Assembly: GCA_947243795.1 (NCBI GenBank)
Contig: OX365935.1
Span: 186,001-250,000 of the forward strand
Direction of reading: 5' to 3'
Origin: Saccharomyces uvarum
Lineage: Eukaryota > Ascomycota > Saccharomycetes > Saccharomycetales > Saccharomycetaceae
DNA: 64,000 nt
Positions 8,471 to 17,839 of this stretch are shown piece after piece. Position numbers and translations under genes: made by a program. The first letter of the stretch is position 1. Each line of letters starts with the position of its first letter. The notes beneath the pieces are model-generated. The model ran no database searches. It was not told the DNA's origin and saw nothing but the letters and a program-made list of their open reading frames with translations.

Positions 8471-11400
8471 CTAGCGCCTTGAATTGTCGTACCGACTTTG
8501 GTTGTTATTCCGGGAGTGACCGTTGCCGCCGTACTGCCCACCGTTTCTATTTCCAGAATAGTTATTGTTTCTAGAATTCTGTCTGTAATTACTGCTGTAA
8601 TTATCATTACTATTATTATTATTACCACCACCACCGTTGTATCTACTATTATTCAAACCAGCTTGGGCATTGTAACTGTTTTTATTATAATTGTTGACGG
8701 GTTGAGTACTGTTTCTATTCTGCTCAGCATAATAAAAGAAGGCGCGATAACCGCCAGTCCTTGGTTTGTATTGAGTAATACCTTTGGGCCCAACTGGAAC
8801 AATATTTTGCTTCAAATCATTTCCAAAATTCCAACGACGCGAGTTGTTTTGGTTGCTATACTTGTACATTACGGAATCAAGATCATACGTCGTTAGTACC
8901 TGTTCTGACGGAATGAACCCGTTCAGTATAATAGATTTGTTCTTTGATGGCAATGGAATTAATCTGTATGACATTTTCAATATCAAACTAGTAGACAAAT
9001 CTGGTAATGACCCTCCTTGAATTGGACAGATCATCTTCCCGTTTAATTCAAATCCTTCTACGTCCTTTGATACAATACCACTCAACCCACTCTTGAAATG
9101 TTGAAATTTTACCTCAATTGCGGCATTGCTATCCTTTGAGTATAACTTCTTAGAAAATCTCTCGTAGTTCGCATTCTTGTCACTTATCAACAAGACAGGC
9201 CTGCCACGAACATTCCTTGCTCTTTCAGCATCGGAAAGTGAAGAATATTGTGCACGAACAGCTGTTAATAGTCTATCTTGATCGATAAATGGTAATAGGG
9301 CTATCCCTTGCCATGACATCTTCTTACCATTCATATCTATAGGAAATTCCTCCGGATAAAAATCGATGATTTCAGAATCAGGATCAGACATCAAAGAGCG
9401 GAAAATATTTGGCAGTGTGTGACCAGATGCGGCCGGCAAGACACTCATTAATTGTTCAAAGGGTAGAAATGGTGTACCTTCCTCGAATTTTATTTCCAAG
9501 TGGGAAAAACCATGGAAGTCAGTTGCCAAGGGAGCATAATGGTAGGGATAGAACCAATTCCAAGAAGCGCAGCCCTGGTAATAATACATTAGTACCCAAG
9601 CTACACCTTCAATATAGCATTTTACCATGTCTTTTCTTAGTTGGTCGATATCTTGAGGAGCAATACGAAATTTTGCTGTGTAATATCTTTCATGATAGCC
9701 AGGCTCAAACAACCGAACATACTCGTCCGTATCAAAGACACCGTTTTGGGGAGCTTCGCCGACAATGATAGTATTCTGAGCTGGTGAATCTTTTGATACT
9801 TCCGTACTCTCCGTGTCTTCTCTATCGTTTACATCTGTTTCGATTTCAGCCTTGATCTCTTTATCAAGATCGCTTTCAGACTTAGTCTTTTCTGGTTTTG
9901 TTTTTTTACTACTATTGGCAGTTTCTTCTTCCTCTTCATTATCCTTCTCGAGATGATGCTTCTTGTTTATTAGCTTTTGCTTCATAACTTCGGCAAGATT
10001 AAAATTGGATTTATTAGCTTTATTAACAGCATTATCAATTTCTTCTTTACTAATGTCCTTCATTAAGTCATTGTTTTTGTCACTTTGTTCTTTAACTGTG
10101 GCAATTGCTTTTTCGTCTCCTTCATTTGCAAGCATCAACTCCCTTCTCAATCTCACCATATCGCTTGTAGTCAAATTCCAAGAACCTTTTGCTAAATTAC
10201 CTCGTGTATCATACATTTGTAATTGTTCAGTAGCTACAATAGGGTGCCTGTCTTGGCCTTTTGACATATTTTTCTGCGCTTTTCTTCTCTCAAAAGCTTC
10301 TTTCTTTCTAGCTTCTTGAATGTGTCTGGTCTTGAAGATGTCACCCTCACGAGATCCAAGATGTTGCAATAGCGTTTCAACAGATGGCATATTCAAAACA
10401 CCATCGCAAGTCATATATGTTTTTAATCTCGGTAGCACTACCTTCCAAATATCCAACAGAATATCAATACTATTTTCTCTGACATCCAAACATGGCAGAT
10501 GTGGCAGAAAATCATTACCACAGAAAAAGCACATAAAAACCCAATCGTCGATAGCCCTTTCTATGTCAAATGTAAAGGGAAGACCTGGTACCCATAATTC
10601 AGCGGATAAATACTCTCTTAAAACATTTATGTGTAACCACAAAAAGGGTTGTTCGGAATTCTGCTTTTGAAGATATTCCTTTTCTTCTTCTGTCATGTTT
10701 ATAGTGTCTTTGAAATTGTTCCTTTTCCGATTATCTTGTGCAAAGACATCTTCTCTTAAAATCTTGAAATGGGGTTCGTGGGTAGCCAGGCCTAAAAAGA
10801 TTAAATCTGCATCCAAACCATAGATACAATGCGTAGTGTTAGGATTGTATTCAGGATCGGCCCTTTGAGACCTGATGAAATTCATGATTTTATGTTCACC
10901 TTCACCTGGGACAGTGGCATCACTAATTATCACCTGCAGGTTCTTCCAACCAGGATCAGTAGCCAGTTTGAATGCTGTCCAGTAACGTAGGGCCGCAGCC
11001 AGTTTGTCCATAAATGGGGTGCCAGGGGTAATTGCATTTGAGTCCCAAGTTTTCTTGTTCCTGACAGCGTCATCGATTATTTCACCAACTTCCTCACGCT
11101 GTCTCATAACTTCCTCTCTTGCTTCGTTTTCAACTTGAGCATCCCTGGCACTTCTAAATCTACGCGCTCTCTGTTGATTCATCTTGGCACGAGGAGCAAC
11201 ACCATCAACAGCCATAACAAGTACCTTACGAGGTCTTGCCATATTCAGCACACGATTGGTGTATTCGAAAACTGCCAAAAGCATTTCATCTTCAGTCTCT
11301 GGAGGGGGCTTGTTTTCTGGGTGTGAACAAGGATGAACAATACCGTTCATATCCAGATAAAGGTTGTCTAACTCGCCATTTGGGTTAGGGGCAGAATAAT

Positions 11401-11509
11401 CCAACGGTAATATGACACCATCGACTACCTGAGGTTGTTTCTCTAATACCGGGGAAATAATCTTCGGATATTTTCGAGATAGCCATCTAAAAAATGAGGG
11501 AACACCCAT
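8471..11509 (-). CDS. RAT1: Rat1, nuclear 5'-3' exoribonuclease (Xrn2)
   Basis: The 1012-residue protein is Rat1 (1006 in S. cerevisiae), the nuclear XRN-family exonuclease. It works with Rai1 in torpedo termination by RNA polymerase II, in 5' trimming of 5.8S and 25S rRNA and snoRNAs, and in decay of unprocessed tRNA. It starts with the invariant MGVPSFFRWLS; the N-terminal XRN block carries DMNG (53-56), VPGEGEHK (near 205) and YGLDADLI (near 235), which are metal-binding catalytic segments. A basic, Lys/Glu-rich linker (about 500-590) precedes the second conserved block. The last 90 residues are Asn/Gly/Arg/Ser-rich and look disordered. Asn-repeat expansion there probably accounts for the few extra residues. 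Confidence 0.98.
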   Translation of the reverse strand: MGVPSFFRWLSRKYPKIISPVLEKQPQVVDGVILPLDYSAPNPNGELDNLYLDMNGIVHPCSHPENKPPPETEDEMLLAVFEYTNRVLNMARPRKVLVMAVDGVAPRAKMNQQRARRFRSARDAQVENEAREEVMRQREEVGEIIDDAVRNKKTWDSNAITPGTPFMDKLAAALRYWTAFKLATDPGWKNLQVIISDATVPGEGEHKIMNFIRSQRADPEYNPNTTHCIYGLDADLIFLGLATHEPHFKILREDVFAQDNRKRNNFKDTINMTEEEKEYLQKQNSEQPFLWLHINVLREYLSAELWVPGLPFTFDIERAIDDWVFMCFFCGNDFLPHLPCLDVRENSIDILLDIWKVVLPRLKTYMTCDGVLNMPSVETLLQHLGSREGDIFKTRHIQEARKKEAFERRKAQKNMSKGQDRHPIVATEQLQMYDTRGNLAKGSWNLTTSDMVRLRRELMLANEGDEKAIATVKEQSDKNNDLMKDISKEEIDNAVNKANKSNFNLAEVMKQKLINKKHHLEKDNEEEEETANSSKKTKPEKTKSESDLDKEIKAEIETDVNDREDTESTEVSKDSPAQNTIIVGEAPQNGVFDTDEYVRLFEPGYHERYYTAKFRIAPQDIDQLRKDMVKCYIEGVAWVLMYYYQGCASWNWFYPYHYAPLATDFHGFSHLEIKFEEGTPFLPFEQLMSVLPAASGHTLPNIFRSLMSDPDSEIIDFYPEEFPIDMNGKKMSWQGIALLPFIDQDRLLTAVRAQYSSLSDAERARNVRGRPVLLISDKNANYERFSKKLYSKDSNAAIEVKFQHFKSGLSGIVSKDVEGFELNGKMICPIQGGSLPDLSTSLILKMSYRLIPLPSKNKSIILNGFIPSEQVLTTYDLDSVMYKYSNQNNSRRWNFGNDLKQNIVPVGPKGITQYKPRTGGYRAFFYYAEQNRNSTQPVNNYNKNSYNAQAGLNNSRYNGGGGNNNNSNDNYSSNYRQNSRNNNYSGNRNGGQYGGNGHSRNNNQSRYDNSRR

Positions 11510-12655
11510 GATATTATGAAGTTTAGCTTAAATAGTCTCTTGGAAAAGATTGTCTGTTGAATATTGCCGAATGTACCATATATTAGCAAGACTTGTCGAT
11601 GAGGTTTGGTTTATTTCAGTATCATAGTTGAAAAAATTATCCACACATACTAGGTTACCCGATTTACTCTTGGATTGATTAAATATTCAAGATCTAATAA
11701 AACGCCAGGCTACACCTTAACTGTAATACACAGAAGAAGATAGTATTTCAGACTGTTCTACCTGAACTGACGATGTCTTATCGCCCCTGTTGATTGTTGC
11801 AGAAAAAGAGCGTTTCTTGTCAATGATGTCGGGCCATATAGCGCCTGTAGCTACTGTATTAACACTAATGATCAATTTTGGGAACAGTTCTTGATATGTT
11901 TAATCTTTGGGTTTTAGATCCGGAGTGTAAACGTGAGTTTTAAACAAAAGCTAATGGTTTTAAACAAAGCTATAGCAAGGCGTGTGGTTTTTGGTGTATG
12001 GCAACATTGTAGACTACACATCAAACTCGTACACCAATCGTTGGAAGTCTTGTTCTATTATTTTTTTCAAGATTTAGAGATCCGGCAACTGTCCAGTAAT
12101 TTACATATGTGTCAGCGAGTGTTAGGTTTTTTGATTGTATCCTTTATATAATCACAGGTTACAGGTTTGCTCTAATTGTAGTTTTTAGAGGACACGTCAA
12201 AAACATTTAATAATTTCAGTTCAAGTGCAGTAGACTATATTTTCCTTAGGCGCAATTCGGTTTCATAGTGGAATAATATCTTGTCTTTTGCAAATAAACC
12301 CTATGTTTCCATCGTAATCATCGGATACGTCATTTTTTTTTTCAATTAAGAAGGTCGTTCCCGAAAAGGAAGAAACAAGAAGACGATACTTTGCCATACT
12401 ACATTTAGCTTAAGTGAAAAACAGTAAACGAGAAACACTATACGATGACATAGAAGCGTAATAGAAAACATGACGTTAAATGCCTGAGGCATGAAAGAAA
12501 AAAAAGAAATTATATATGAACAATAAATATATAAATTGTGATATAAAATCTATAAGAAGACAAATGCTATATTTTCTCACAAGCCGGAGAAAACCAAACT
12601 GGATATGAAGAAGGTCGAAGAAGGTCGAAGAATAAATTCAAGCACGGGTTTGCCA
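11510..12655. other. RAT1 promoter and RSB1 3' region
   Basis: A long non-coding stretch of 1.1 kb, close to the size of the S. cerevisiae spacer. A Reb1 site sits near RAT1. A near-direct repeat of the 12-mer ttttaaacaaag occurs at about 11938-11966. I recognise no gene, tRNA or LTR; a 72-codon frame at 11933-12151 (+) shows no homology I know. Confidence 0.45.
11655..11661 (-). promoter_or_regulatory. Reb1 site of RAT1
   Basis: TTACCCG lies 146 bp upstream of the RAT1 start, almost the same spacing as the Reb1 site of DBP5. Confidence 0.55.
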
Positions 12656-13837
12656 TTAGATTGGCGTTTGAGACTGTTGAGGTACCGTTGTATTTTTTTC
12701 ATTATTTCTGGAGGAAAATGGGTTAGCCACTTTAGACATGAGTTGCTTGAAGGTGTTAATTGGATACATCAAACTTATTTGAATTTCTTCTTTTTCGGTA
12801 TCAAACTGATTTGAATCGGAACCATCCAAAATATCCTCAGTGTCTTCTGGATGTGGTAGAGTCTCAGGATCAACGTGACCCCGTGTGATTGGGATGGAAA
12901 GGCTTCTACCTTTGAAGGCATATCCCGGATGGAAAATTGTCAGGGTTACTGTAGCGATGGCCATCATCAAAGAATCCAGGATAATAAAGTACCATTCGTG
13001 GGTTATTAGGTAGCCCTCCCAACCCACAATTAGTTCAGCTAAACGATAACAGCAACGAGTGAAAATGGTTAATACTGATATGGTCACCGCCAGATTGAAA
13101 TAATGGAAAACCCAACGTTTAGGTTCAAGCCTTAAGTCATGATATTTTTCTCTGTACAAATAATCGACATCTGATTGGGGTATCTTTAAGAGTTTAAATG
13201 ATATGATTTTAGCATTTAAATGCTCCCATCTTACTGATATGTATATGCGGAAAAGGAAATGACACCAAAGTATAATGAATACTAACATTGATGCAACTTG
13301 AATAGCTAAACCAGCAACGAAAACATGATTACCAGTTGTTAGTGAGTCGTTGTCTACAACTGCTATACCACAAAGGCCACCACCCACAGCTTGGACCACC
13401 AGCGAGACGATATCTGAACAGATGAAAATATAAGAATAAGCCGTTGGAGAGGGCAATAACGAGAACCGGTGCCCGTACACTTCTATAAGCTTTGCCAGTT
13501 GATAGTAAATGCCACCCATAGTGAATACGGGCGCAATGGTCAAACAAATCATGTTCAAAAGGAAAGGGTCGAAAGAAGCAACATTAAAATGTGAACACGT
13601 TCTTCCTATGTAGCCTATCACTTCCAAAATACCCGTACATACAAAGGCCACCGTAAACCAGTATTGGCGCATGAATACTTGTAAGACCTGTATCCCCAGT
13701 AGTATACCCCAAATGACGATCATTGCAACATTGAAACGAAGGTTCGGTACCATACCACCATAAAGGGAATTACTGTCTGCAGCTGCTTCCATCTCTGGCA
13801 AAAGACTGCCTAAAGTATTGTTTGTAGCGTTGGACAT
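12656..13837 (-). CDS. RSB1: Rsb1, seven-helix sphingoid base exporter/translocase
   Basis: This 393-residue ORF is an RTA1-family membrane protein and matches Rsb1. In S. cerevisiae Rsb1 sits in the plasma membrane, confers resistance to phytosphingosine by releasing long-chain bases, and responds to changes in phospholipid asymmetry through Pdr1. After a short extracellular N-terminus with NAT and NNT sequons (residues 3-8), seven hydrophobic segments follow between about residues 34 and 305. The last 80 residues are a cytosolic tail rich in acidic and Ser/Thr residues; the end (about 375-393) looks variable between species. Two Pdr1/Pdr3 elements lie about 720-765 bp upstream, supporting the expected pleiotropic drug resistance control. 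Confidence 0.95.
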   Translation of the reverse strand: MSNATNNTLGSLLPEMEAAADSNSLYGGMVPNLRFNVAMIVIWGILLGIQVLQVFMRQYWFTVAFVCTGILEVIGYIGRTCSHFNVASFDPFLLNMICLTIAPVFTMGGIYYQLAKLIEVYGHRFSLLPSPTAYSYIFICSDIVSLVVQAVGGGLCGIAVVDNDSLTTGNHVFVAGLAIQVASMLVFIILWCHFLFRIYISVRWEHLNAKIISFKLLKIPQSDVDYLYREKYHDLRLEPKRWVFHYFNLAVTISVLTIFTRCCYRLAELIVGWEGYLITHEWYFIILDSLMMAIATVTLTIFHPGYAFKGRSLSIPITRGHVDPETLPHPEDTEDILDGSDSNQFDTEKEEIQISLMYPINTFKQLMSKVANPFSSRNNEKNTTVPQQSQTPI

Positions 13838-14554
13838 TTAAATGCGATATTTCGTGCTTTCTTGTCTTGTTTCTATACGCAGTAAATGGTTTGTGAAATT
13901 TTTATATTATAGCAACCAACAGTAAGCAGTCACACCCTAAGTTTGCTATTGCCCGAGAATTGAATACACTATGGTTTATTAAGTGATTGTAAGCCTAATT
14001 ATGAATGAAAAAGCTAGTGTATAGAAACTAATTGGCTTGTAATGGACTAAGCGAGGGATTTGTTATTATTCTATTGATTCTGGGGTTGACCTAAAACCTT
14101 ATATATAATTATTTAATCATCTTTTCAACTCTTTTAAATGAAAATGAAAGGCATACCAAAGAGAGAAACAGCGCAAAAAGAGTCAGCTCCGTGTTACAAC
14201 CGCTCAGAAGCACACCCGTTCCTTTCCGAGCAAGATAACGAAGCACTTATAGTAGTTTCCGTCAAAAGCAACTGCGGATAAATTACGGGGAAAGCTTACA
14301 TACAGCCAGGGGCTGCAGAAGCTCCCTCCTGGTAAGGCCGTGCAACCTTGGGGGCCGTCTAACCTAATATAAAGAACGTTGGGTTTATTGGTAGGGCTTA
14401 GCGAGATTTTTTTTTTTTTTAAGCTTTCTCGGTCAGGACCGTGGCGGCAGCCCCTAAAAGCCGGCCACGTTTTACGGTGGGCCCTGACATATCTTTTGTT
14501 GGCCACTGCTGCGCGAATATACTGGGGATGGAGCTAAGACGGAGATGTTAACAT

Positions 14555-14562
14555 TCCGTGGA
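14555..14562 (+). promoter_or_regulatory. PDRE (Pdr1/Pdr3 site), TCCGTGGA variant
   Basis: TCCGTGGA is a functional pleiotropic drug response element variant known from PDR5. It lies about 720 bp upstream of RSB1, which is a Pdr1 target, and 33 bp from a second perfect element. ETT1 ends nearby, so RSB1 is the only gene it could serve as an upstream site. Confidence 0.65.
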
Positions 14563-14594
14563 AAGGAATCCAACGGGAACTCCGGAAGAATGCT

Positions 14595-14602
14595 TCCGCG
14601 GA
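14595..14602. promoter_or_regulatory. PDRE (Pdr1/Pdr3 site), perfect palindrome
   Basis: TCCGCGGA is the canonical palindromic element bound by Pdr1 and Pdr3. It pairs with the variant at 14555-14562. The distance to RSB1 (about 760 bp) is on the long side for yeast but matches the large spacer. Confidence 0.7.
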
Positions 14603-14885
14603 TACGGCTTGCCGCATATTACTCTGGATCAGTGGACAAAAGAATTGTTGGCTGCCCCGATCTGTATAGCTTTCTCTGGAACCGCGTCAAGGCTGAATAT
14701 AGATAACTTAAAAGAAAACCAAAAAGCATAACCCGCAAAGCAATTGAGAGGGCTGCATTTCTGGCACTTGCTATAAGAACGAGCTTTCTCGTAAACTTTT
14801 TTATAAAACTAAAAATAAAAACACAGGAATAAAGATGTAGTGGTTTATTTGACGTAATATGAAGATACAGAGCGGCGTTAGTTCT

Positions 14886-16124
14886 TCAATTCTTCAAGAA
14901 GTTGTCAAGTACATCTTGGAATTTGCCATGGGATGCCTTGTTGGCTTTGCTTAAAATTTCCTCGGCGGTCTTGTAAGCTTTTTCTTGTTCAACACTTTCG
15001 TTGTCAAGCAAGTTACCCAGATCAATGTACGCTTCAGCGACTTGGACCCAGGTGTCCGGATCATCTTCCAGTTTAGCTTTTTCCAGATACTGCAAAGCCT
15101 TCTTTGTATGCGTTAACGCTGTCTTTTGGGCGGCCTTGACTTCTTTATCGCTGGCTTTTTCTGTGCTGTCATCATCGTACTGTAAGCTCAAGAAGATCTT
15201 GCTTGGTTCTTCAGCTTTTTTCAAGTATAGTTCACCGATGGTATTGGCAACGGATGGATATATTTCCGTATCGGTATTCATGGCGTCGAGCAACTTACCG
15301 AAATGCTCTCTTAACCATTCGTAGTTTTCTTCTAATGATAGTTGTAGTGGGTATACGGGATGTTCTGGTTGTAATTCAATATCGATCAATTCTTCTTCTT
15401 CTTCGTTGTCACTATCTATACCTTCTTGAATAGATTGTTCACGGCCGAAGTTCTCGATGATGTCCAATAAATCATTCATCATCTGTAGAATTTCGTACGT
15501 TAGTTCTGTATCGTTTTCGTAGACTGAGAAATGCTCCTTACCGCGTTCGAATTGTTCAACAAGGTTGAGTTTTCCATTTTTTGACTTTGAATCGAGGGTG
15601 GAGATATGTTCTAATGGGATCCTTTGAAAAATGATCTTTGCCAATATCAGTTTTAAAAACTGGGAGTCTGGAAAACGTGAAAGACCTAATTCGACTCTTT
15701 CGACGGCACTGTCAAAAAATGAAGATACATCTTCTCTTCTCTTTTCTTGGGTTGCTTCTTCATCTCCCGCTCTGAAAATCGTCAGTTCGGATAGGGCCAA
15801 GGCGTAGATACCATGGAAGACATCGTTCAAAGTTTTCTTGACCTCCTCGTTCTCCTCGGAAAGACGCAATAATCTATCACATTCGTGGACGATACCATTC
15901 AAGACATACTCATCGTCTCTGTCAGAGTGAAAGTATTTGGACCACAGGCCTTTCAGTTGGGCCAATTCGTCATCTAGATCAGCGCCGTCATCAAGTTCGA
16001 CGCTCATTTGGCTTCTTGCTGGTGTAGATTCTCTTGAAGGCTCATCGTCCGTCTTTTCACCGGTTTCTACCTTTCTCTTCTTTTCTCGGTTCTGTTTACC
16101 TAAACCTAAGGGTCTTTTAGCCAT
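14886..16124 (-). CDS. ETT1: Ett1, translation termination factor
   Basis: The 412-residue protein matches Ett1 (YOR051C) in length and position. Ett1 is a nuclear protein whose loss increases stop-codon readthrough; it is related to Tpa1-interacting negative regulators and to the human NRDE2/HAT-like helical repeat proteins only loosely. It opens with the basic MAKRPLGLGKQNREKKRKVE, a likely nuclear localisation signal. The middle is mostly helical with TPR-like repeats; an acidic run (about 234-244) contains DNEEEEELIDIE. The C-terminal 100 residues again look TPR-like (ALQYLEKAKLEDDPDTW). No catalytic motif is seen. Confidence 0.93.
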   Translation of the reverse strand: MAKRPLGLGKQNREKKRKVETGEKTDDEPSRESTPARSQMSVELDDGADLDDELAQLKGLWSKYFHSDRDDEYVLNGIVHECDRLLRLSEENEEVKKTLNDVFHGIYALALSELTIFRAGDEEATQEKRREDVSSFFDSAVERVELGLSRFPDSQFLKLILAKIIFQRIPLEHISTLDSKSKNGKLNLVEQFERGKEHFSVYENDTELTYEILQMMNDLLDIIENFGREQSIQEGIDSDNEEEEELIDIELQPEHPVYPLQLSLEENYEWLREHFGKLLDAMNTDTEIYPSVANTIGELYLKKAEEPSKIFLSLQYDDDSTEKASDKEVKAAQKTALTHTKKALQYLEKAKLEDDPDTWVQVAEAYIDLGNLLDNESVEQEKAYKTAEEILSKANKASHGKFQDVLDNFLKN

Positions 16125-16796
16125 TTCTGTTCGATTGTATTCTTTTGAGCTACTCTCTTTTTTTCTTCAACTCCCTTCTTTGGTGCCTTCAATTGTTCTA
16201 TTATCTACGTTAGTTTATATTGAAATTTTTCGATATATGCAACATCTCCAAATGCCGAAAAAAAGAAAATTTTCTTCCAACTTCTTTTTCCCTTCTCGTC
16301 CGCAAGAAAGATGGATGCGGAAAAACATTTTTCCGGCGCCAGTTTCCCAAATAGCAAAAAAGAAACGGTGAAGGTAACCCCAGCTTTGTTTGTTTATATT
16401 TGAGTTTTGTAAACGCTTTAGAATGAACTGTAAACATAAAAAAGAGCGTTTTTTCGTCCTTCTTTTGAGTAATTGCTCCTTTCAGGCATACACAACAGAA
16501 AGAGAAAGAAAAAAAAAAAGGAAGCCGGATTCTGCGCAAGGCGCTTCGACAATATAGCACCACTTTTTGGTTATTATTGAGTTATACCTTATGTATGAAT
16601 AAATTGTTACAATAAATGGTCTCTCTGGATGAATTTAAAGAGAGAAGAGAACAAGAGGCCATCTATGTAATTTATACATGTCGTTATGTAGAGATATGCA
16701 TCAAAGGGGATTTTTTTCCCTTGTGTAACATTGTTACCGATTAAACGTTACTATGCAGTTCCCGATGAATTAGATGTGTGTGATTGCGATACTGGT
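16125..16796. other. ETT1 promoter and TMC1 3' region
   Basis: AT-rich spacer with several pyrimidine runs. It holds the ETT1 promoter and TMC1 terminator. The open frames here are antisense low-complexity artefacts; no gene or RNA is recognised. Confidence 0.45.
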
Positions 16797-17249
16797 TTAA
16801 ATTTGTATCTTCGGAGCCTTGGTCTGTTCTGCTTCTAGCTTGTCGGCGTTTCTTTGATGTAGTTGTTCTTTACAGCTTGTTAGGCCGTCACAGGCGTGGT
16901 TTTCCATTAACCTGTGTTTCGAACAGAAATGGCCTTTGCAAAAATTACAATCACCAATGAATTTTGATGCCGCACTTGAACACTTATCGAAATAGCAAGC
17001 ATTTTTCTTCTTTTTCTTTGTTGTTTTCTTGGTCACTCGCCTACTGATTTGGCCTGTAGATGTGATGCTGGAGTTACTAGAAGATCTTGAATGCAACGGT
17101 ATGCCACCCAGACCGGTCCCGGAATCGGATTTCTTTATCTTCGCATGGTAGATGCTCTTATCCTCCATTTCTTGCACTGGATCCTTTGGAGTGACTTGTC
17201 TAATTTCATCCTTTCTGGATGGAATTTCCATTCCGTTTATGTCAGACAT
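16797..17249 (-). CDS. TMC1: Tmc1, AN1-type zinc finger proteasome-linked stress protein
   Basis: The start is placed at the ATG giving 150 residues (MSDINGME), the S. cerevisiae length; an in-frame ATG 16 codons upstream (17297) would add a basic leader that I think is not used. Tmc1 is induced by proteotoxic and metalloid stress under Rpn4 and contributes to ubiquitin-proteasome function. The first 80 residues are polar with a basic run (RRVTKKTTKKKKK, 70-82). An AN1 zinc finger covers about 85-126 with the Cys/His set C85, C90, C101, C104, C109, H112, H118, C120. A perfect PACE (Rpn4 site) lies 233 bp upstream, which fits the known regulation. Confidence 0.95.
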   Translation of the reverse strand: MSDINGMEIPSRKDEIRQVTPKDPVQEMEDKSIYHAKIKKSDSGTGLGGIPLHSRSSSNSSITSTGQISRRVTKKTTKKKKKNACYFDKCSSAASKFIGDCNFCKGHFCSKHRLMENHACDGLTSCKEQLHQRNADKLEAEQTKAPKIQI

Positions 17250-17839
17250 CGTTGGTTTATGTTCTTTTGGTTTTTTAAATAATGTTTTGTACTTCACTCG
17301 ATAGTAGTGAATGAGTAAAGCTAAGTGGTTAACTGTTTGGTAGATAGGCCTCTTGATCTTCTTTCTAAAAACTGCATACCATTAAAGATAAAAAGGATGA
17401 GGCTTGATGCTGGGAAAGCGGAGGACCTCGGTGGCAACTATTTCCCTTTTATATCTTCTTTGCTACTGGGCCGATGCAGTCTTTGCCACCGCCCCCTTCT
17501 TTCTTTTTTTCCCTGACAGGGCCGAAGCTCGCACAAACAGAAAGGTGAAACGAAGCACAGAGCTGTGGAGCTTTCGATCTCACCCGCTTTGCGATAAGCT
17601 GGCAAGACTGAATCGGGTTTGAACGACTCCCTTTTCCGGGGAGCTAGCATCCGATAGAGTGAAGAGGCACCACCTCCGGGCTACTTGCTTGGATAATGAG
17701 CATCAACATTCAACATGATGGCCCCATTAGTAAATAGGCTATTTTTAGAGTGCTTTTCAGATTATACTCTGATTTAGGCAAATTTGTTTCTATGAAAATA
17801 TATGTAGTTCAGCATTTACGATAGTAAAAATAGTCCTAT
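17250..17839. other. TMC1 promoter and VHS3 3' region
   Basis: This holds the TMC1 promoter with Rpn4 elements at 17430-17438 (one mismatch) and 17482-17490 (perfect), and the VHS3 terminator region. No other gene is recognised. Confidence 0.5.
17482..17490 (-). promoter_or_regulatory. PACE, Rpn4 binding site of TMC1
   Basis: TTTGCCACC is the exact complement of GGTGGCAAA, the proteasome-associated control element. A second copy with one change (GGTGGCAAC) lies at 17430-17438 in the opposite orientation. TMC1 is a known Rpn4 target in S. cerevisiae. Confidence 0.8.

Larger units (their letters stand above)
13838..14885. other. RSB1 promoter region; possible YOR050C position
   Basis: The spacer holds the RSB1 promoter and the ETT1 3' end. 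A 100-codon frame on the - strand at 14204-14506 occupies roughly the place of the poorly supported S. cerevisiae ORF YOR050C, but it shows no domain and I cannot confirm homology. The part at 14200-14700 is more GC-rich than usual for a spacer and includes a T run at about 14408-14420. Two PDREs lie at 14555-14602. Confidence 0.4.

Noticed and set aside
8498-8896. Val/Ile/Thr-rich ORF opposite the RAT1 C-terminus
   Set aside because: It is the reverse reading of the Asn/Gly repeat tail of Rat1.
14204-14506. ORF at the position of YOR050C
   Set aside because: No recognisable domain, GC-rich spacer, and the S. cerevisiae ORF is poorly supported; kept only as a note in the spacer entry.
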